Below the pieces are notes generated by a model that was given only the letters and a program-made list of their open reading frames with translations, searched no databases and was not told the origin of the DNA. From contig NW_022985067.1 of the NCBI RefSeq assembly GCF_010015585.1, positions 1-64,000 of the forward strand: a stretch of 64,000 nucleotides of DNA, written 5' to 3'. Shown here piece by piece: positions 45,453 to 57,440 of the stretch. The DNA comes from Eremomyces bilateralis CBS 781.70 (taxonomy: Eukaryota > Ascomycota > Dothideomycetes > Eremomycetales > Eremomycetaceae). Position 1 is the first letter of the stretch, and each line of letters starts with the position of its first letter. A program made the translations under genes and the position numbers.

Positions 45453-47952
45453 ATGGGGAATCGAGTCGAGAAGAGCCAGCAGAAGAAGAAACGGGGAGCA
45501 GGTTTCGGTCAAAGCAAGCGGAAAACGGACCATACCCAGATTGAAAAGCTAGAGAAGGCCATTAACGAGCTTGTAAGTCATCCAAGATTGTTCCAATTGC
45601 CTGATATCTGACTCTCCGCAGGACCCCAAAGAGGATTCATTCAAAGATTTCGCTGACCTTCCGATTTCCGACATTACCAAAGAAGGCATAAAAGCCAATC
45701 ACTACTCAGTGCTCACCGACATCCAGGCCAAGGCCATCCCATATGGGCTGAAGGGATCCGACATACTTGGAGCTGCGAAGACCGGGAGCGGCAAGACCCT
45801 AGCATTCGTCATTCCGGTGCTAGAGAACCTCTACCGCGCACAATGCATAGGGAAAGATGCTGGCCTAGGCGCGATGATCATCTCGCCGACGAGGGAATTG
45901 GCGATCCAAATATTCGAAGTGCTCTACCGGATTGGACGAAAGGGACATCTTTTCGCCGCTGGACTCGTCATCGGAGGGAAGCACTTGAGAGAAGAGCAGG
46001 ATGCGCTCGTGCGGATGAACATCGTGGTCTGCACACCTGGTCGCATACTTCAACATTTATCCCAGACGGTCAATTTCAACGTGGATAACCTTCGGATGCT
46101 GGTTCTAGACGAAGCGGACCGTATCCTCGACATGGGTTTCCAGAGAGATGTGGATGCGATTATCGACTACCTGCCCAAAGAAAGGCAGACAATGCTATTC
46201 AGCGCAACCCAGACCAAGCGAGTATCCGATTTGGCAAGGTTAAGTCTCCAAGACCCGGAATACATTTCAGTTCACGAAGCAGCCACGGCCGCAACTCCGC
46301 AATCGCTTCAACAGAATTACGTCGTCGCACCGTTACCGGAGAAACTCGATACCTTGTGGAGTTTCTTGCAGACGGCGAAAAAGTCAAAGATCATCGTGTT
46401 CCTGTCTTCAGGGAAGCAGGTTCGATTCGTATATGAGAGCTTCCGCAAGATGCAACCCGGCATCCCACTGCTGCATCTCCATGGACGACAGAAGCAATTT
46501 GCAAGGCATGATATCACCTCAAGATTTGCCAAAGACAAGACGTGCTGTCTGTTTGCGACCGATGTGGTTGCGCGAGGCATTGACTTCCCTGCTGTCGACT
46601 GGGTTGTCCAGGTCGATTGCCCCGAGGACGCCGACACTTACATTCATCGCGTCGGGCGAACCGCAAGATACGAGCGAAATGGTCGAGCCATTCTGTTCCT
46701 CGACCCCACCGAAGAGGAAGGGATGGTGAAGCGTTTAGAGCACAAGAAAGTGCCGATTGAGAAGATCAACATCAAGGAGAAGAAGCAGAAGAGCATCAAG
46801 GATCAGTTGCAGAACTTGTGTTTCAAAGATCCGCAACTGAAATACCTCGGACAGAAGGCGTTCAGCTCCTACGTCCGATCCATCTACGTCCAGAAAGACA
46901 AAGAGGTGTTCAAACTGGGAGAGCTACCTCTGGAAGAATTCGCGGCCAGCCTCGGTCTTCCCGGCGCCCCCCGAGTGAAGTTTATGGAAGGAGACGACAT
47001 GAAATCTATCAAGAATGCCCCGAGACGCGGCATGTCTCCTTCCGAGGACGACACCGAGGAAGAAGAGAACGATGCTAAAGATGCCAAAGGAAAGGCAAAG
47101 GTGCGGACTAGGTACGACCGTATGTTTGAGCGGCGTAATCAAGACATTCTGGCGGATCACTATACCAAGCTCATCCGGCCGGATGAAGAAGTAGACGAGT
47201 CAAAGCTGGCGGAAGACTTCAATGGGGAGGCCGTCCAGGACGACTCCTTCATGACTGTGAAACGACGCATCGCTGTCGACGAGGACGGTATTGGTGCGTC
47301 GTCATCAGACGAAGAGGACGCCGCTTCGGGTGGAGCCGGGCTCCCCGTGAAGAAAGTGGTGGCCCTTGCCGGCGCTAAAGAACCGCTGCTCATCGACTCC
47401 AAACGACGGGAGAAGCTGCTGAAATCGAAGAAAAAGTTGCTGAACTTCAAAGACCACGGCAAAAAGATCATCTTCGATGACGACGGCAAACCGCATGAGG
47501 TGTATGAGCTGGAAGACATCGACACGTTCAAGGCGAAGGGTGGGGCTGAGGAGCAGCGGAAGACCTTCTTGGACGCGGAGAGGCAGCGGGTGCAGCTGGC
47601 GGATGTGGAGGACAAGGCGATGGCGAAGCAGAAGCGGAAGGACAAGCGGGAGAAGCAGCGAGAGCGGGAGCGGGAGGAGTTTGAAGAAGAAGCGAACGAG
47701 GAGGAGGAGTTCGGGGTTCAGCTAGGTGATCGGCATGCTCGACATATTCCGGTCGATCTGGGATCGGATGAATCGGACGAGGAGGTTGAGGCGCCTGTGA
47801 AACCAGCTAAGAGGCCGAAGAAGTGGTTCGAGGACAGCGATGAGGAAGAGGGTGGTAAGCCTAGCAAGAAGCGGAGGAAGCAGATGGATAATGCCCCTGA
47901 GACTTTGGAGGACTTGGAGGCTCTGGCTGCCGGGTTTCTGGGAGGGAAATAG
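45453..47952 (+). CDS. DBP4: ATP-dependent RNA helicase Dbp4 (Hca4)
   Basis: Exons 45453-45572 and 45622-47952 (49-bp intron) give 816 aa. This is a nucleolar DEAD-box helicase for early 18S rRNA processing. The basic N-terminus ([17 protein letters not shown]) precedes the Q motif ([19 protein letters not shown]), [10 protein letters not shown] at about 94-99, [20 protein letters not shown] at 203-206, [16 protein letters not shown] and [16 protein letters not shown]. The post-helicase region has [24 protein letters not shown], diagnostic of the Dbp4/DDX10 group, then a long acidic and lysine-rich C-terminus. The strong start context (CACCATGG) supports 45453. Confidence 0.96.
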
Positions 47953-48236
47953 GGTTAGTCATGATTGTAGACATGCATTGAAATTTCATGAGAACTTCAA
48001 TAAGACCCATTAAAGCCGTTAAATGAATTGATCCGATGTATTACTTCATATTTCTGTGAATTCCTCTATCCTCGTCCAATGGTTGATCTTCCTCGTCGTC
48101 GTAGCTGCCCAATATTAGCACATTTGGCAAATATCGCCCACCGTAACGCATCGCAACCTCCATCCAAAGTTTTGTGAAGACCAACCCTGAGAATCTCGCT
48201 GCATGGTATTGTACCTGCATCCGCCTCGTCACGATC

Positions 48237-49315
48237 ATGGCCTCATTATTTTCCAAAGCTCTTCGGAGGCCCCAAACATTATTCGTCCAGAACCAATGGA
48301 TATGGCGAACGCCCGCGATCCGGGCCGCCTCGACGGTTGAGAGCGACCCTAAAGCCCGACCAGCAAAACGAGAAGCTGAAGAGGAGGGGATCCGTGAACA
48401 GCTCGAATCCCTCGAGATCGGTTCAAAATTCACGCCCGAACAAGATGCTGCCCGTGCCGCGAGGCAGGCCGCAAGACGAGAAGCGAAAGAGGCTCGAATG
48501 CGTGAAAAGCTCGATCCCAACTACCAGGCCGAGCAAGAAGCCCTCCGCGCCGCCAGAGAACAAGCCAAAGCCGACGCTGACGCGGAGCGACTCCGTGCGA
48601 AGCTCGAATCCATCGGTATCCCCGAAGCGCCCTTCTTCATGGGCCAGAAAGAAGTCTACCTGTCCGTGTCCCCCTCCCAAATATTCTGCATCCACATCAC
48701 TAACCTCTTCTAGCCCCAACATCCGCATCGCCCTCCTCAAAACCCCCCAACACCCCCCCTCGTTCGCCAAGTTCCTCGTCCCCCTCACCTGGAACAAGCT
48801 AGACCTGCGCGACTACCTCTGGAACGTGTACGGGGTGCACGCGGTGCGCGTGCGCGTGTACGTCCAGCTGCAGCGCGTGCGCATGGACAAACCGCGTGAG
48901 AAGTACCCGGCGGCGCGCCGCTGGTTCCGGCCGCAGAGCAAGAAGTTTATGACGATCGAGATGGATGAGCCGTTTTATTGGCCGCCGGACCCGGAGGATT
49001 TCGTGGAGTATGTATTCCTTTTCTCTTACCATTCTTGGAGCCGACACTGCGGGTTTGGAGATCATTTTCCGGATTGGATACGATTGGAGGGAAATAAACT
49101 GACGTGAATCGTTCCATAGGTGGGATAAGGACACGTTCGACGCGGCGAACAAGACGAAGATCAAGGAACGAGACTCGCGGATGCCGATCGGGGCGATGGA
49201 GAAACCGGCGGGGGCGGCGGACCTGCGGGCGCTGGCGAAGAAGTTTGTGACCGGGTCGGAGAAGTGGACGCCGCCGACGGATCCGTTTGGTCTGGATCGG
49301 CATCTGAAGAAGTAG
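48237..49315 (+). CDS. Mitochondrial large-subunit ribosomal protein uL23m (Mrp20/L41 type)
   Basis: Exons 48237-48661, 48714-49007 and 49120-49315 give 304 aa. An Arg/Ala/Ser-rich presequence (SLFSKALRRPQTLFVQNQ) precedes a charged coiled region (ARAARQAARREAKEARMREKL). The L23 core follows: FFMGQKEVYLPNIRIALLKTP, FAKFLVPLTWNKLDLRDYLWNVYGVHAVRVRVYVQ and the tail KKFMTIEMDEPFYWPPDPEDFVEWDKD. L23 lines the polypeptide exit tunnel; the long extensions are usual for the mitochondrial protein. The second donor (GTATGT at 49008) was preferred to one three bases downstream because it keeps phase. Confidence 0.9.
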
Positions 49316-49791
49316 TTGATGTGAGCAGGGTGATTGAGAGGACGGGTGGAGGGTTGTATGATAACAGGAAGGGTCTTGCTGATGGTGGGCGGACATGCAT
49401 CGTGGTTGGGTTCGAAACGGTGTATGGACTGGCCGTCGACTTGTACGATACACAGGGATTGAAGGTGGTCAGGATGAGGTACATTACTGTTGTCGCTGGA
49501 TACTGGTCATAAACCGATGAGGGGCCATCACACCCCTGAAGCTGCTCTTGGTACATGATGGGACCATTGGTACGTCTACGAGATATTCAGTCCGAGATAT
49601 ATAGAATCTAGGATGGTATCTGCACGATTGACTCCGTCATTGCGGTAAATGTAAGGTAGCTCAAGCTTGACTACCGCTGTTACATTTGTTGCCTTATGGA
49701 CGCTACGTCGGTCCTAAATCCTACGAATCTAACGAGTTATCCAAGCATGTCGCTCAAATTGCTCTACTCGTATATCGACAACCATAACCCG
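49316..49791. other. Convergent spacer, 476 bp
   Basis: It contains the 3' ends of uL23m and IML2. No gene or repeat is seen. Confidence 0.5.
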
Positions 49792-52320
49792 TCATGCCAC
49801 TAGCTTCACCTCCGCCTTCTTGATCGTGTCCCTCGCGGTCGTAATCCGTAATCCCATCCTACATCGGTCAGCCACATTCCGCACCACCAGAAGTCGAGCC
49901 AATCACTTACCTCGCATCAAGATCATACGCCTCCCAATTCGCCACCTTCTCCAACCACTCCTTACACTCCGCCAACTTCCCCCTCCGCGCCGCCTCCCCC
50001 TCTACCTCCATATCCCCCCACTCCTCCCACCGGATAATCGCCATCTCATAATGCGCCAACGGCAGCGACCAATTATCCTTGTTCCCCCCCTTAAATGCCG
50101 ACCACGGCTCTCCCAACACGTTCTCCCTCAGCCCCACCTCCGCCTCCTCCGTCCGCCCCAAACTCCGCAACGTCGCGCTTTTGAGTACCGCCATCACCCC
50201 CTTCTCATCCACCTCCTCCTCATCCCAGGGCACGGCGCCGGCGCCGGCCTCGCTCCACGCCAGCCGCTCGAGCGACGTAGCCAGGTGCTCGGGGCGCATG
50301 CGGCGGTAACCGTTCCAGAAGTAAATCATCTCCTCGAAGGGGGAGACGCCGGCAGCGGCGACGAGGGGGACGGAGAGGGCGGTGGCGCGGGATTGCCATT
50401 TGGTGAGCTTGCGGGCGACGAAGATGTCGAAGGGGAGGGGGCGGGAGAGGAGTTTGCGGGCGGAGGCGTTTTTGGGGATTTTGGAGAGGAGGGATTCGGC
50501 TTGGGTGGCGTGGGTTGTGGATAGATCTGCATCTTTTTCTTTGTGGATGCGGTAGAGTTCGATGTGGGCGCAGGCAGCGATGTAATAGTAAAGGGAAGGG
50601 GACCAGTTGTTCAATAGAACGCACTCCATCTGTTAGCATGTGGAAATAGCTCACGGCGAGCGACTTACCTTTTGGAACCCTTCCGAAGTTCCCTCATAGT
50701 CATGCCCGTACATGCAGTTCAAGCTGATTTCGAACCATTGAAACGCCTCGACCTGTTTCAGCGGAGATTTCGGGCTGTCTCGCAAAAACTGCACCGCCTC
50801 CTCCAGATTTTTCTCGGCGGACATCATCCGCGCCTCCTCGAGCACCCAAAGCTGGCTCTTCGGATAACGTTTCCTACAATCCTGAAGGAGGTTCCTGCAT
50901 CGTTCCTTCGGGTGACTCCCACTGCCCACCCTCGGCAGGATATCGCAGAAGCCGACCATGACATTGTAGTAGCCCAGCAACACCAGCCCGGCAAAGGCGC
51001 CGTTGATGTTATCGAACTTGGAGGCCTGCCATAACATGGAGATGGCGCGCTCCCGGTCGCCCTTGATGCCGGCGATCTTGAGGAGCATGCTGAACGCCGG
51101 TGGGACCAGGGAGATCAGGAGGAGCAGCAGGCCGAAGGCAAGGTTGATACCGGAATGGACGAAGACGTCAGTGGGGTTACCGGTGATGGCCTCGGGGTCC
51201 GGGCCCTCTTGGTACGGGTTAGAAACGACAGATTGAGATCGAACAGGTCCGGTAGTGCTGCCATTTGGCTCCTTGATGCTCCCGTTGGTAAAGGAGACTG
51301 TCCTCACTGGGTTAGTTGCCGGTGGCTTCGCCGCTGAGCCGTTTTCGGAGATTTTCAGCTTCTCTACTTCCTTTGTTGGGACCGCTGCCTCTCGAGTAGC
51401 TTCCTCCGCATCGAAGAATTCGTCCTCTTCCGTCTGGTCGCTCGAATCGATCGGAGACGATGCTTTACTGACCGGTATGGATTGGTCCGGCTCGGGTTCA
51501 TGCTCAATGGTCGCAGATCTTGAGAGCGCTCGAAGAGAGGGAGTCTCGTTAATGACATTATAGCCATGCTTCTCAAAATACACCCTTTCTGCCTCCACAA
51601 TGGTGTTGAGGGTCATATACGCTTTCCGCATCTTGTAAAATCCGCGAATCGCCTCCGTCAAACTCTCATTGAGTGTGGCGATAACCGCCGCCATGATCTC
51701 CGACAAGGCCATGGCATATCCGAACTCGGACCCCGGAGGATAGATATTCGACGGGTTGGGATTCAGGTCTCGCTGAGCTTTCCGTTGGAACTCTCCAGCG
51801 CTTGTCGCAGCTTCTGCAAGGCGGTCTGCGGCTGGATAGGGAGGTGTTAGGACTAAGAGGGCGGTTGGGTTGGATCCCACCCACCTAGCTTCATATACTC
51901 CTTCTCAAAGCCTAAGGTCGCCCGAAGGAAGACCGTGGTGCCTAACCCTAGCTATCAGGAAGTTAGATGAGATCCCTCTTGTATCAACTGCAGCGGTGGG
52001 GATCCACTCAGGCTGCCTTACAGAATGATACGGCGACTTATGCTTCGAAAGGGCTTCCTCAGCTCCTTCCACATCATCGTCCATGATTTTCAGGACACCT
52101 AATACGCAGATGAGCATTCTGGTCCCGGCACTGACGACGCATGTGATCGGACGGAGAGCATACCCTTGAGTGAGTCCTCCACTGCGGTCATTCAGTCAGT
52201 AGAAGCCGGGAAACGGGGCGATCACGAGGGATTCCTACACAGAAACATCTGCTCGTCGACGCCCAAGTCCGGGGACGCGGCGTCCGCGCTCTTCGAGCCT
52301 CTCCACCAGCTCTTCATCAT
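49792..52320 (-). CDS. IML2: IML2-like mitochondrial/lipid-droplet TPR protein (inclusion clearance)
   Basis: Seven exons (52320-52239, 52181-52164, 52098-52022, 51951-51885, 51831-50669, 50629-49911, 49858-49792) give 730 aa. The N-terminal part has LKIMDDDVEGAEEALSKH and GTTVFLRATLGFEKEYMKLAADRLAEAATSA, the start of the IML2/DUF3808 family. A variable acidic and Ser-rich linker is followed by a hydrophobic segment (GINLAFGLLLLLISLVPPAFSMLLKIAG) and helical repeats such as YPKSQLWVLEEARMMSAEKNLEEAV and FQWFEISLNCMYGHDYEGTSEGFQK. In yeast Iml2 aids clearance of protein inclusions with lipid droplets. The second exon is 18 nt. The model closes in frame at every junction. Confidence 0.88.
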
Positions 52321-52987
52321 GAACGTGATCGCACGGGACCCTGGGGATACTGAAAAGCGGAGCGGTACGAGATACGGCAAGGAGACCAAAAATGAGCCAC
52401 GGGGGACATCCAGAGAACGAGAGTAGCACAGTTGAACAATACCGATCTAAAAACGCAAGAGGAAACAGGAAAACTCAGAATTGGAAATCCAATGGCTCTC
52501 TCGGCATGACGAGGGACTGTGGACGACGTTTAAGAGGGACTCGGACATCGAGCTAGAGATCTCGGTGCCATAACTGTCTGACACTCCGGTCTGTAGGTCT
52601 CCGTAAATGAACCTAATTCCTTGCCTGTGATAGCGGAGGGGGGCGACAAGGGGCGCCTGGCCTGGCCGGAACAGGGATATGGTGCCTGAATGCCTGAATG
52701 CCTGCACCCTGATGAACCAGACTTTTGCCCCGCGCGGACCTGCGATCTCCCGTTTCCGCTCCAGCCAATCGGTGAAGCCTCGGATCTTTTGAATCATGTG
52801 ACCTCTTCAATCCATAAATCACGTGATTCGTTCGATCCTGGTATCCATCGATACATCCATCCACCTCCAGTGGTGCTCTGAATAGACATCAGTACGACTA
52901 CCAAACATCCTCCCACTCCATTTCGATACGTTCTAGAAACCCTACAACCTACTACTCTTCTTCCCAATACCACCCCACCTTATCACC
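52321..52987. promoter_or_regulatory. Divergent IML2/SEM1 promoter
   Basis: The gap is 667 bp. ATCACGTGAT at 52818-52827 is a perfect E-box palindrome about 160 bp upstream of SEM1, with a related TCATGTGACC just before it (about 52794-52803). A short tandem GCCTGAATGCCTGAATGCCTG lies at about 52683-52703. No gene is supported here. Confidence 0.45.
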
Positions 52988-53379
52988 ATGGCTCCCCCAT
53001 CCGAAAAGCCCACCGAAGCCCCCACCAAAGACCCGAAGCCCGGTGCCGCCTCACTGGAGGAAGACGACGAGTTTGAAGATTTCCCCGTCGAAGGTATGTG
53101 ATATCGATCCACACATGAAGAAGCCAATGAAAGACTCGGATGGCTAACTTGTGCTTGTTTCGGGGAACTATAGACTGGACGGAAGAAGACACCGAGCTCC
53201 CCGGCGAGAATCAGCAACATCTGTGGGAGGAGAGCTGGGATGACGATGGGGCGACGGATGATTTCGCGGCGCAGTTGAAGTATGTGGTTGGCGAGGCTTC
53301 CTGTTTGGGTGGAAGAGATTATAGTGCTAACTTTGGATTTAGGGAGGAGCTTAAGAAAGTGGAACCGACTAAGCGATGA
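52988..53379 (+). CDS. SEM1: 26S proteasome lid subunit Sem1/Dss1
   Basis: Exons 52988-53093, 53174-53279 and 53343-53379 give 82 aa. This tiny acidic protein stabilises the proteasome lid and is also found in the BRCA2-like and TREX-2 complexes. Two acidic-aromatic blocks define the family and are present: LEEDDEFEDFPVEDWTEED and LWEESWDDDGATDDFAAQL, followed by the basic helix EELKKVEPTKR. The Lys codon of QLKEE is split by the last intron. The start has an ideal context (CACCATGG). Confidence 0.95.
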
Positions 53380-53760
53380 GAGGGATATGAAGGGACGGAG
53401 AGGAATCTGCAGTTGCGTTGCGATGCTCGTGGTGATAGGATGTGGAATAGATCGGGATATCCAGCGAGCGAGCGACGATAGAGGGAACGAATTCACGATA
53501 TGCCTTGGCGGTACTTCGGGACGGATCAGAGTTCGGAAGAGGATCAGTGAGGGGAAAGATTGAAGGCACATTGGGCCAGGCGATAATAGATACGTCGCGC
53601 CAGCTTCCGCCGTCCGGAGTTATGCACGGTAATATGGCATCGTTCTACCAATATCAATTTTCAGTGTCAACTGGAAGTTCTATATGACAGCTCCATTTCC
53701 TCTTGTCCCACACCCGTCTCTCATTGCTCACCACGCCATATCTCTCCCCACCGAATATCT
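53380..53760. other. Convergent spacer, 381 bp
   Basis: It contains the 3' ends of SEM1 and phosphoglycerate kinase. Nothing else is seen. Confidence 0.5.
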
Positions 53761-55146
53761 CTACAACTTACTCTTCTCCGAGAGCGCTGTCACTCCCGGA
53801 AGCTCCTTCCCCTCCAACAACTCCAAACTCGCCCCACCTCCCGTGCTCACATGGCTCAGCTTCTCCTCGGTGCCATACTTGGCCGCCACCGTCGCCGTGT
53901 CCCCTCCACCAATAATCACGATCTTCCCGCTCTGCGCGCCGGCAACCGCCGCGTCCATGGTTGCCTTGGTGGCGGTCGCGAACGCGTCGATCTCGAACAC
54001 GCCGGGCGGGCCGTTCCAGAGGATCGTGCTGGCCTCGCCGATGGTGGATTTGAAGAGCTCGATGCTCTTCTTGCCGCAGTCGAGACCCATCCAGCCGTCG
54101 GGGATGCCGGATTCGTCAGTGGCGTAGCCGACCTGGGCGTCGGCGGCAAACTTGTCGGCGGTGACGTAGTCGACGGGAAGGACGAGCTTGACGTTGTGTT
54201 TCTTGGCCTTCTCGACGAGGCTGGCGACGGTCTTGCTGCCGTCCTCATCGAACAGCGAGTTGCCGATCTTCACGTTCTCGAGGGTCTTCTTGAAGGTGAA
54301 GGCCATGCCACCGCAGATGATGAGGCTGTTGACCTTGGTGAGGAGATTGTCGATCAGCTGGATCTTGTCGGACACCTTGGCGCCGCCGAGGATGGCGAGG
54401 AAGGGCCGCGAGGGGTTTTCGAGCGCCTTGGCGAAGTAGTCGAGTTCTTTCTTCATGAGGTAGCCGGAGGCGCGTTGGGGGAGGTCAACGCCGACCATGG
54501 AAGAATGGCCGCGGTGGGCGGTGCCGAAGGCGTCGTCTGCGTCGAATCAGTGCTGGTGCTCGTGCTGGGTGAGGGGGCAAGAAAAAAGAAAGGGCGCTCT
54601 CGTACTGATAAACACATCACCCAACGCGGTCAACCCCTTCCGGAATTCCGCGACCTTCTCCTTATCCGCCTTCACCTTATTTCCCTGCGCATCCTTGCTG
54701 CTCCCCTCCTCCTCCGCATGGAACCGCAAGTTCTCTAACAGGATGACCGCGCCGCTCTCTGCGCCATTGACCGTGTCCTCGACCGCCTTGCCGACGCAGT
54801 CCTCGGTGAAGAGGACCTTCTTGCCCAGCAGCTTCTCTAGCTCCGGGACGACGGGCTTGAGGGAGTACTTCTCGTTCACCTGGCCGTTGGGACGGCCGAG
54901 GTGGGACATCAGCACGACGGCTTTGGCGCCTTGGCCGAGGGCATATTTGATGGTGGGGAGGGCGCCGGCGATACGTTGGTTGTTGGTGATGTTCTTCTCG
55001 GCGTCGAGGGGGACGTTGAAGTCGACCTGTTTCATGGGAATTAGTCAAAGGACGCGGTATATTTCCAGGGGAGCACTTACTCGGATCAGGCAGCGTTTGC
55101 CTTTGAGGTCGACGTCCTCAATGGAGAGCTTGTTGGAGAGCGACAT
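53761..55146 (-). CDS. PGK1: Phosphoglycerate kinase
   Basis: This glycolytic enzyme converts 1,3-bisphosphoglycerate and ADP to 3-phosphoglycerate and ATP in the cytosol. Exons 55146-55081, 55026-54606 and 54536-53761 give 420 aa. The signatures [14 protein letters not shown] (first junction inside), [64 protein letters not shown] and [13 protein letters not shown] are complete. The start [12 protein letters not shown] is canonical. Strong G/C-ending codon bias fits high expression. Confidence 0.97.
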
Positions 55147-55835
55147 GTTTACTAGACGAAACTTCGGATTAGGTGTCGTGGTCTTTTCCAGCGTCAATTG
55201 ATCACGAAGGAAATGGAAGAGTTACCAAAACGAAAAAGCTATGAGATGTTCTGATTATCGGATGGGATAACGTCAGGTGTGGGATTTTGTTTTTTCCAAG
55301 ATATCTGATCTGATATTGTTGTTGTGTATTCCGTCCTGTTTTGCCAATGGTGGGGGATTGGATGGTGGGGTGACGAATTGAAGTCATCAGGGTCGAGCCA
55401 TCGGCTTTGGACCACCCGCCTTTTAAACCCCCAGCCGACATCCCCCAGATTGTCGAGTGCCCGTGATTCCCCGATTGCGATGGAGCCGGGGAATTCATCG
55501 AAATCATTCCGAAACCTGGATCTTAAATGTGCTTCCTTCTCCGCATCCGAGCATAGGTCGCAGCGCAGAATCACAGTCGCCGCCCTCGCTGCCGGTGATG
55601 TCGAACGAGATGAACAATCTGAGGGGATACTCTGGTATCATGTCGATTTACGGGTATCTACCAAATTTCCATGTGTTTCTGTAGGCAAGGAGTGTGTAGT
55701 GCATACAGTGGACTCCGGATAGTAGATGAAGAATAACCTCCCAGAACTCCGCAAATGCTCGTGAACCTGCGCCTGAACCATAAACTCCACCCAATTTGTT
55801 CTCAAAGAAATGAGACGAACCGCCCCCAGGCCACT
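55147..55835. promoter_or_regulatory. PGK promoter region
   Basis: This is 689 bp upstream of PGK and downstream of the Mpv17-family gene, both read leftward. No coding is seen. On the PGK strand the last 100 bases before the ATG are pyrimidine-rich, as in highly expressed fungal genes. Confidence 0.45.
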
Positions 55836-56899
55836 TTACATCCGGTCGTCCTCCGATGCGTTCGTCAGGGAAAGGTAGGCGGTCCACGCAATGCCGATGG
55901 TTGATACAAAAGGCTGCGAGCGTTCATTAGCTCACGATTATATTCCAGGCTGGGGATGCAAACATACAATCTGAAACTGAAGCGGTATGATCCGGAAATT
56001 GAGGATCTGCACCGCCGGCCAAACCATGTAGTTCGCTTTCAACGCGGGCATGTAGACGTCCCGGAACTTCTTCAACACGGCTTTTTTCCCACCACCCTCG
56101 GCTACCGTCATGTAGGTGAAGAAGATGCCCAACCCTATAAATCGTTAGCTACCATACCCAATAATTTTATACTGAGAACACGTACCCGCCGGCGCAAATA
56201 TCAACTGATCAAACGCCACCCGCTTCAATGCCGGCACCGTCCCACTCGCCTTCGTCAACGGAAACGTCCTGGACAAAAACGCGAACCACCGATGCTGCAC
56301 CGGCGCCATCAGGAAACCGTACGCCATGAACCGCGTCAGCCGCTCGAAGTCGAACGGCGGCGGCAGCCGCGGACTGTCCGGGATCAGCAGCTCCTCGTCC
56401 ATGCTCTTCTTGTCCAGCTCGTGGATCTCGATCGCGAACACGTCGCTGCTTTGCACGCCGCCGGGCTTGCGAACGGCGCGCTCGCGGACGGCAGTGAGGG
56501 ATTGGGCAACGGTGTCGGCGACGCCGCCGAGGATCTAGGGGGGGTAAGTAGGGGATGGGTGAGAGGTTAGGGTAGACGTACGGCGTTCGTGACCATCGTG
56601 GTAAGGACTAGGTGGTGGAGATTAGTCATGGCAGTCGACAGAGCGGTCACGATATGGAGGACGTACCTGGCCGCGCGGCATAGTATGAGTTAAACTTCCG
56701 GATCAATATCGACGCCATGGCCAATTCAAACAGAAAGACCAGCGTATGAAGGAGAGGCTGGACAATCGCGATGTTAGAAACGTTGGATATCGAGGGTCGA
56801 CGCTCGACGGCTTTCGATGGAAGGTCAACTCACAGCCCGCCCGTATAACCATCTCCGATTCAGCGCACGCAAGATCCGTCGTCGCTGGGTGTCGATCAT
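55836..56899 (-). CDS. Mpv17/PMP22-family membrane protein
   Basis: Six exons (56899-56834, 56757-56667, 56607-56582, 56534-56186, 56134-55968, 55913-55836) give 258 aa. The family core is present: YAARPVLTTMVTNAILGGVADTVAQS, FDFERLTRFMAYGFLMAPVQHRWFAFL, RVAFDQLIFAPAGLGIFFTYMTVAEG, and ALKANYMVWPAVQILNFRIIPLQFQIPFVSTIGIAWTAYLSL. Family members lie in the inner mitochondrial or peroxisomal membrane and affect small-molecule permeability. The sequence between about residues 75 and 120 (SSDVFAIEIHELDKKSMDEE) is an insert not found in short relatives. The third exon is only 26 nt. Confidence 0.9.
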
Positions 56900-57440
56900 G
56901 GTGATCGATGGAAACCGGAAAGGTGCACGCTGTGCCTTTATGGATGGAGAGGAAGTAGACAGTGGAGTTGCCTTGGATTCGTAGGAGTGACGTCTTCCTC
57001 TGTTTCGGAGTCGGATGCCCTGTGCTGGTGGAGGTGTGGCGTCTGACGTCTCCGCTAAGTACAGTGGCGCCTGTGCGATCGGACGTGGTGCGGCCAGCGA
57101 CGTGGAAGAACTTGTCGAGGTATTTAATCTTCCGGCGTCTGTCCTGGACTAGCAGAGTTATAGAAGCGGATGTGGGTGAGATGGAGATGTGAACAGATGC
57201 GGTTTGATGAATAAGGTTCACAGGGCGGTGCGGGTGCCGGTCTCCGATTCAGCACAACATTCAACGTGAGACGCCCCAGTGGATCCTCCTCACAGACTGG
57301 ACGCCCCGCACGCCACCCCTTGGTGCAGCAATCTAAATCTCTACGAAACAGTACTACCAGCCCTATTTAAGTTGGAAAGTCTCAGGAATAGTTGTAGGAC
57401 CAATTTATTGATATAGTAGATGGCTTAATTAGGGACTGAT
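56900..57440. other. Spacer, 541 bp
   Basis: It lies between the start of the Mpv17-family gene and the stop of Trs65, so it probably holds the Mpv17-family promoter. The minus-strand frame 56703-57221 runs through it in a non-coding frame of the neighbouring exons. Confidence 0.45.

Noticed and set aside
53851-54738. 295-codon plus-strand frame antisense to phosphoglycerate kinase
   Set aside because: It is a shadow of the strongly codon-biased PGK gene.
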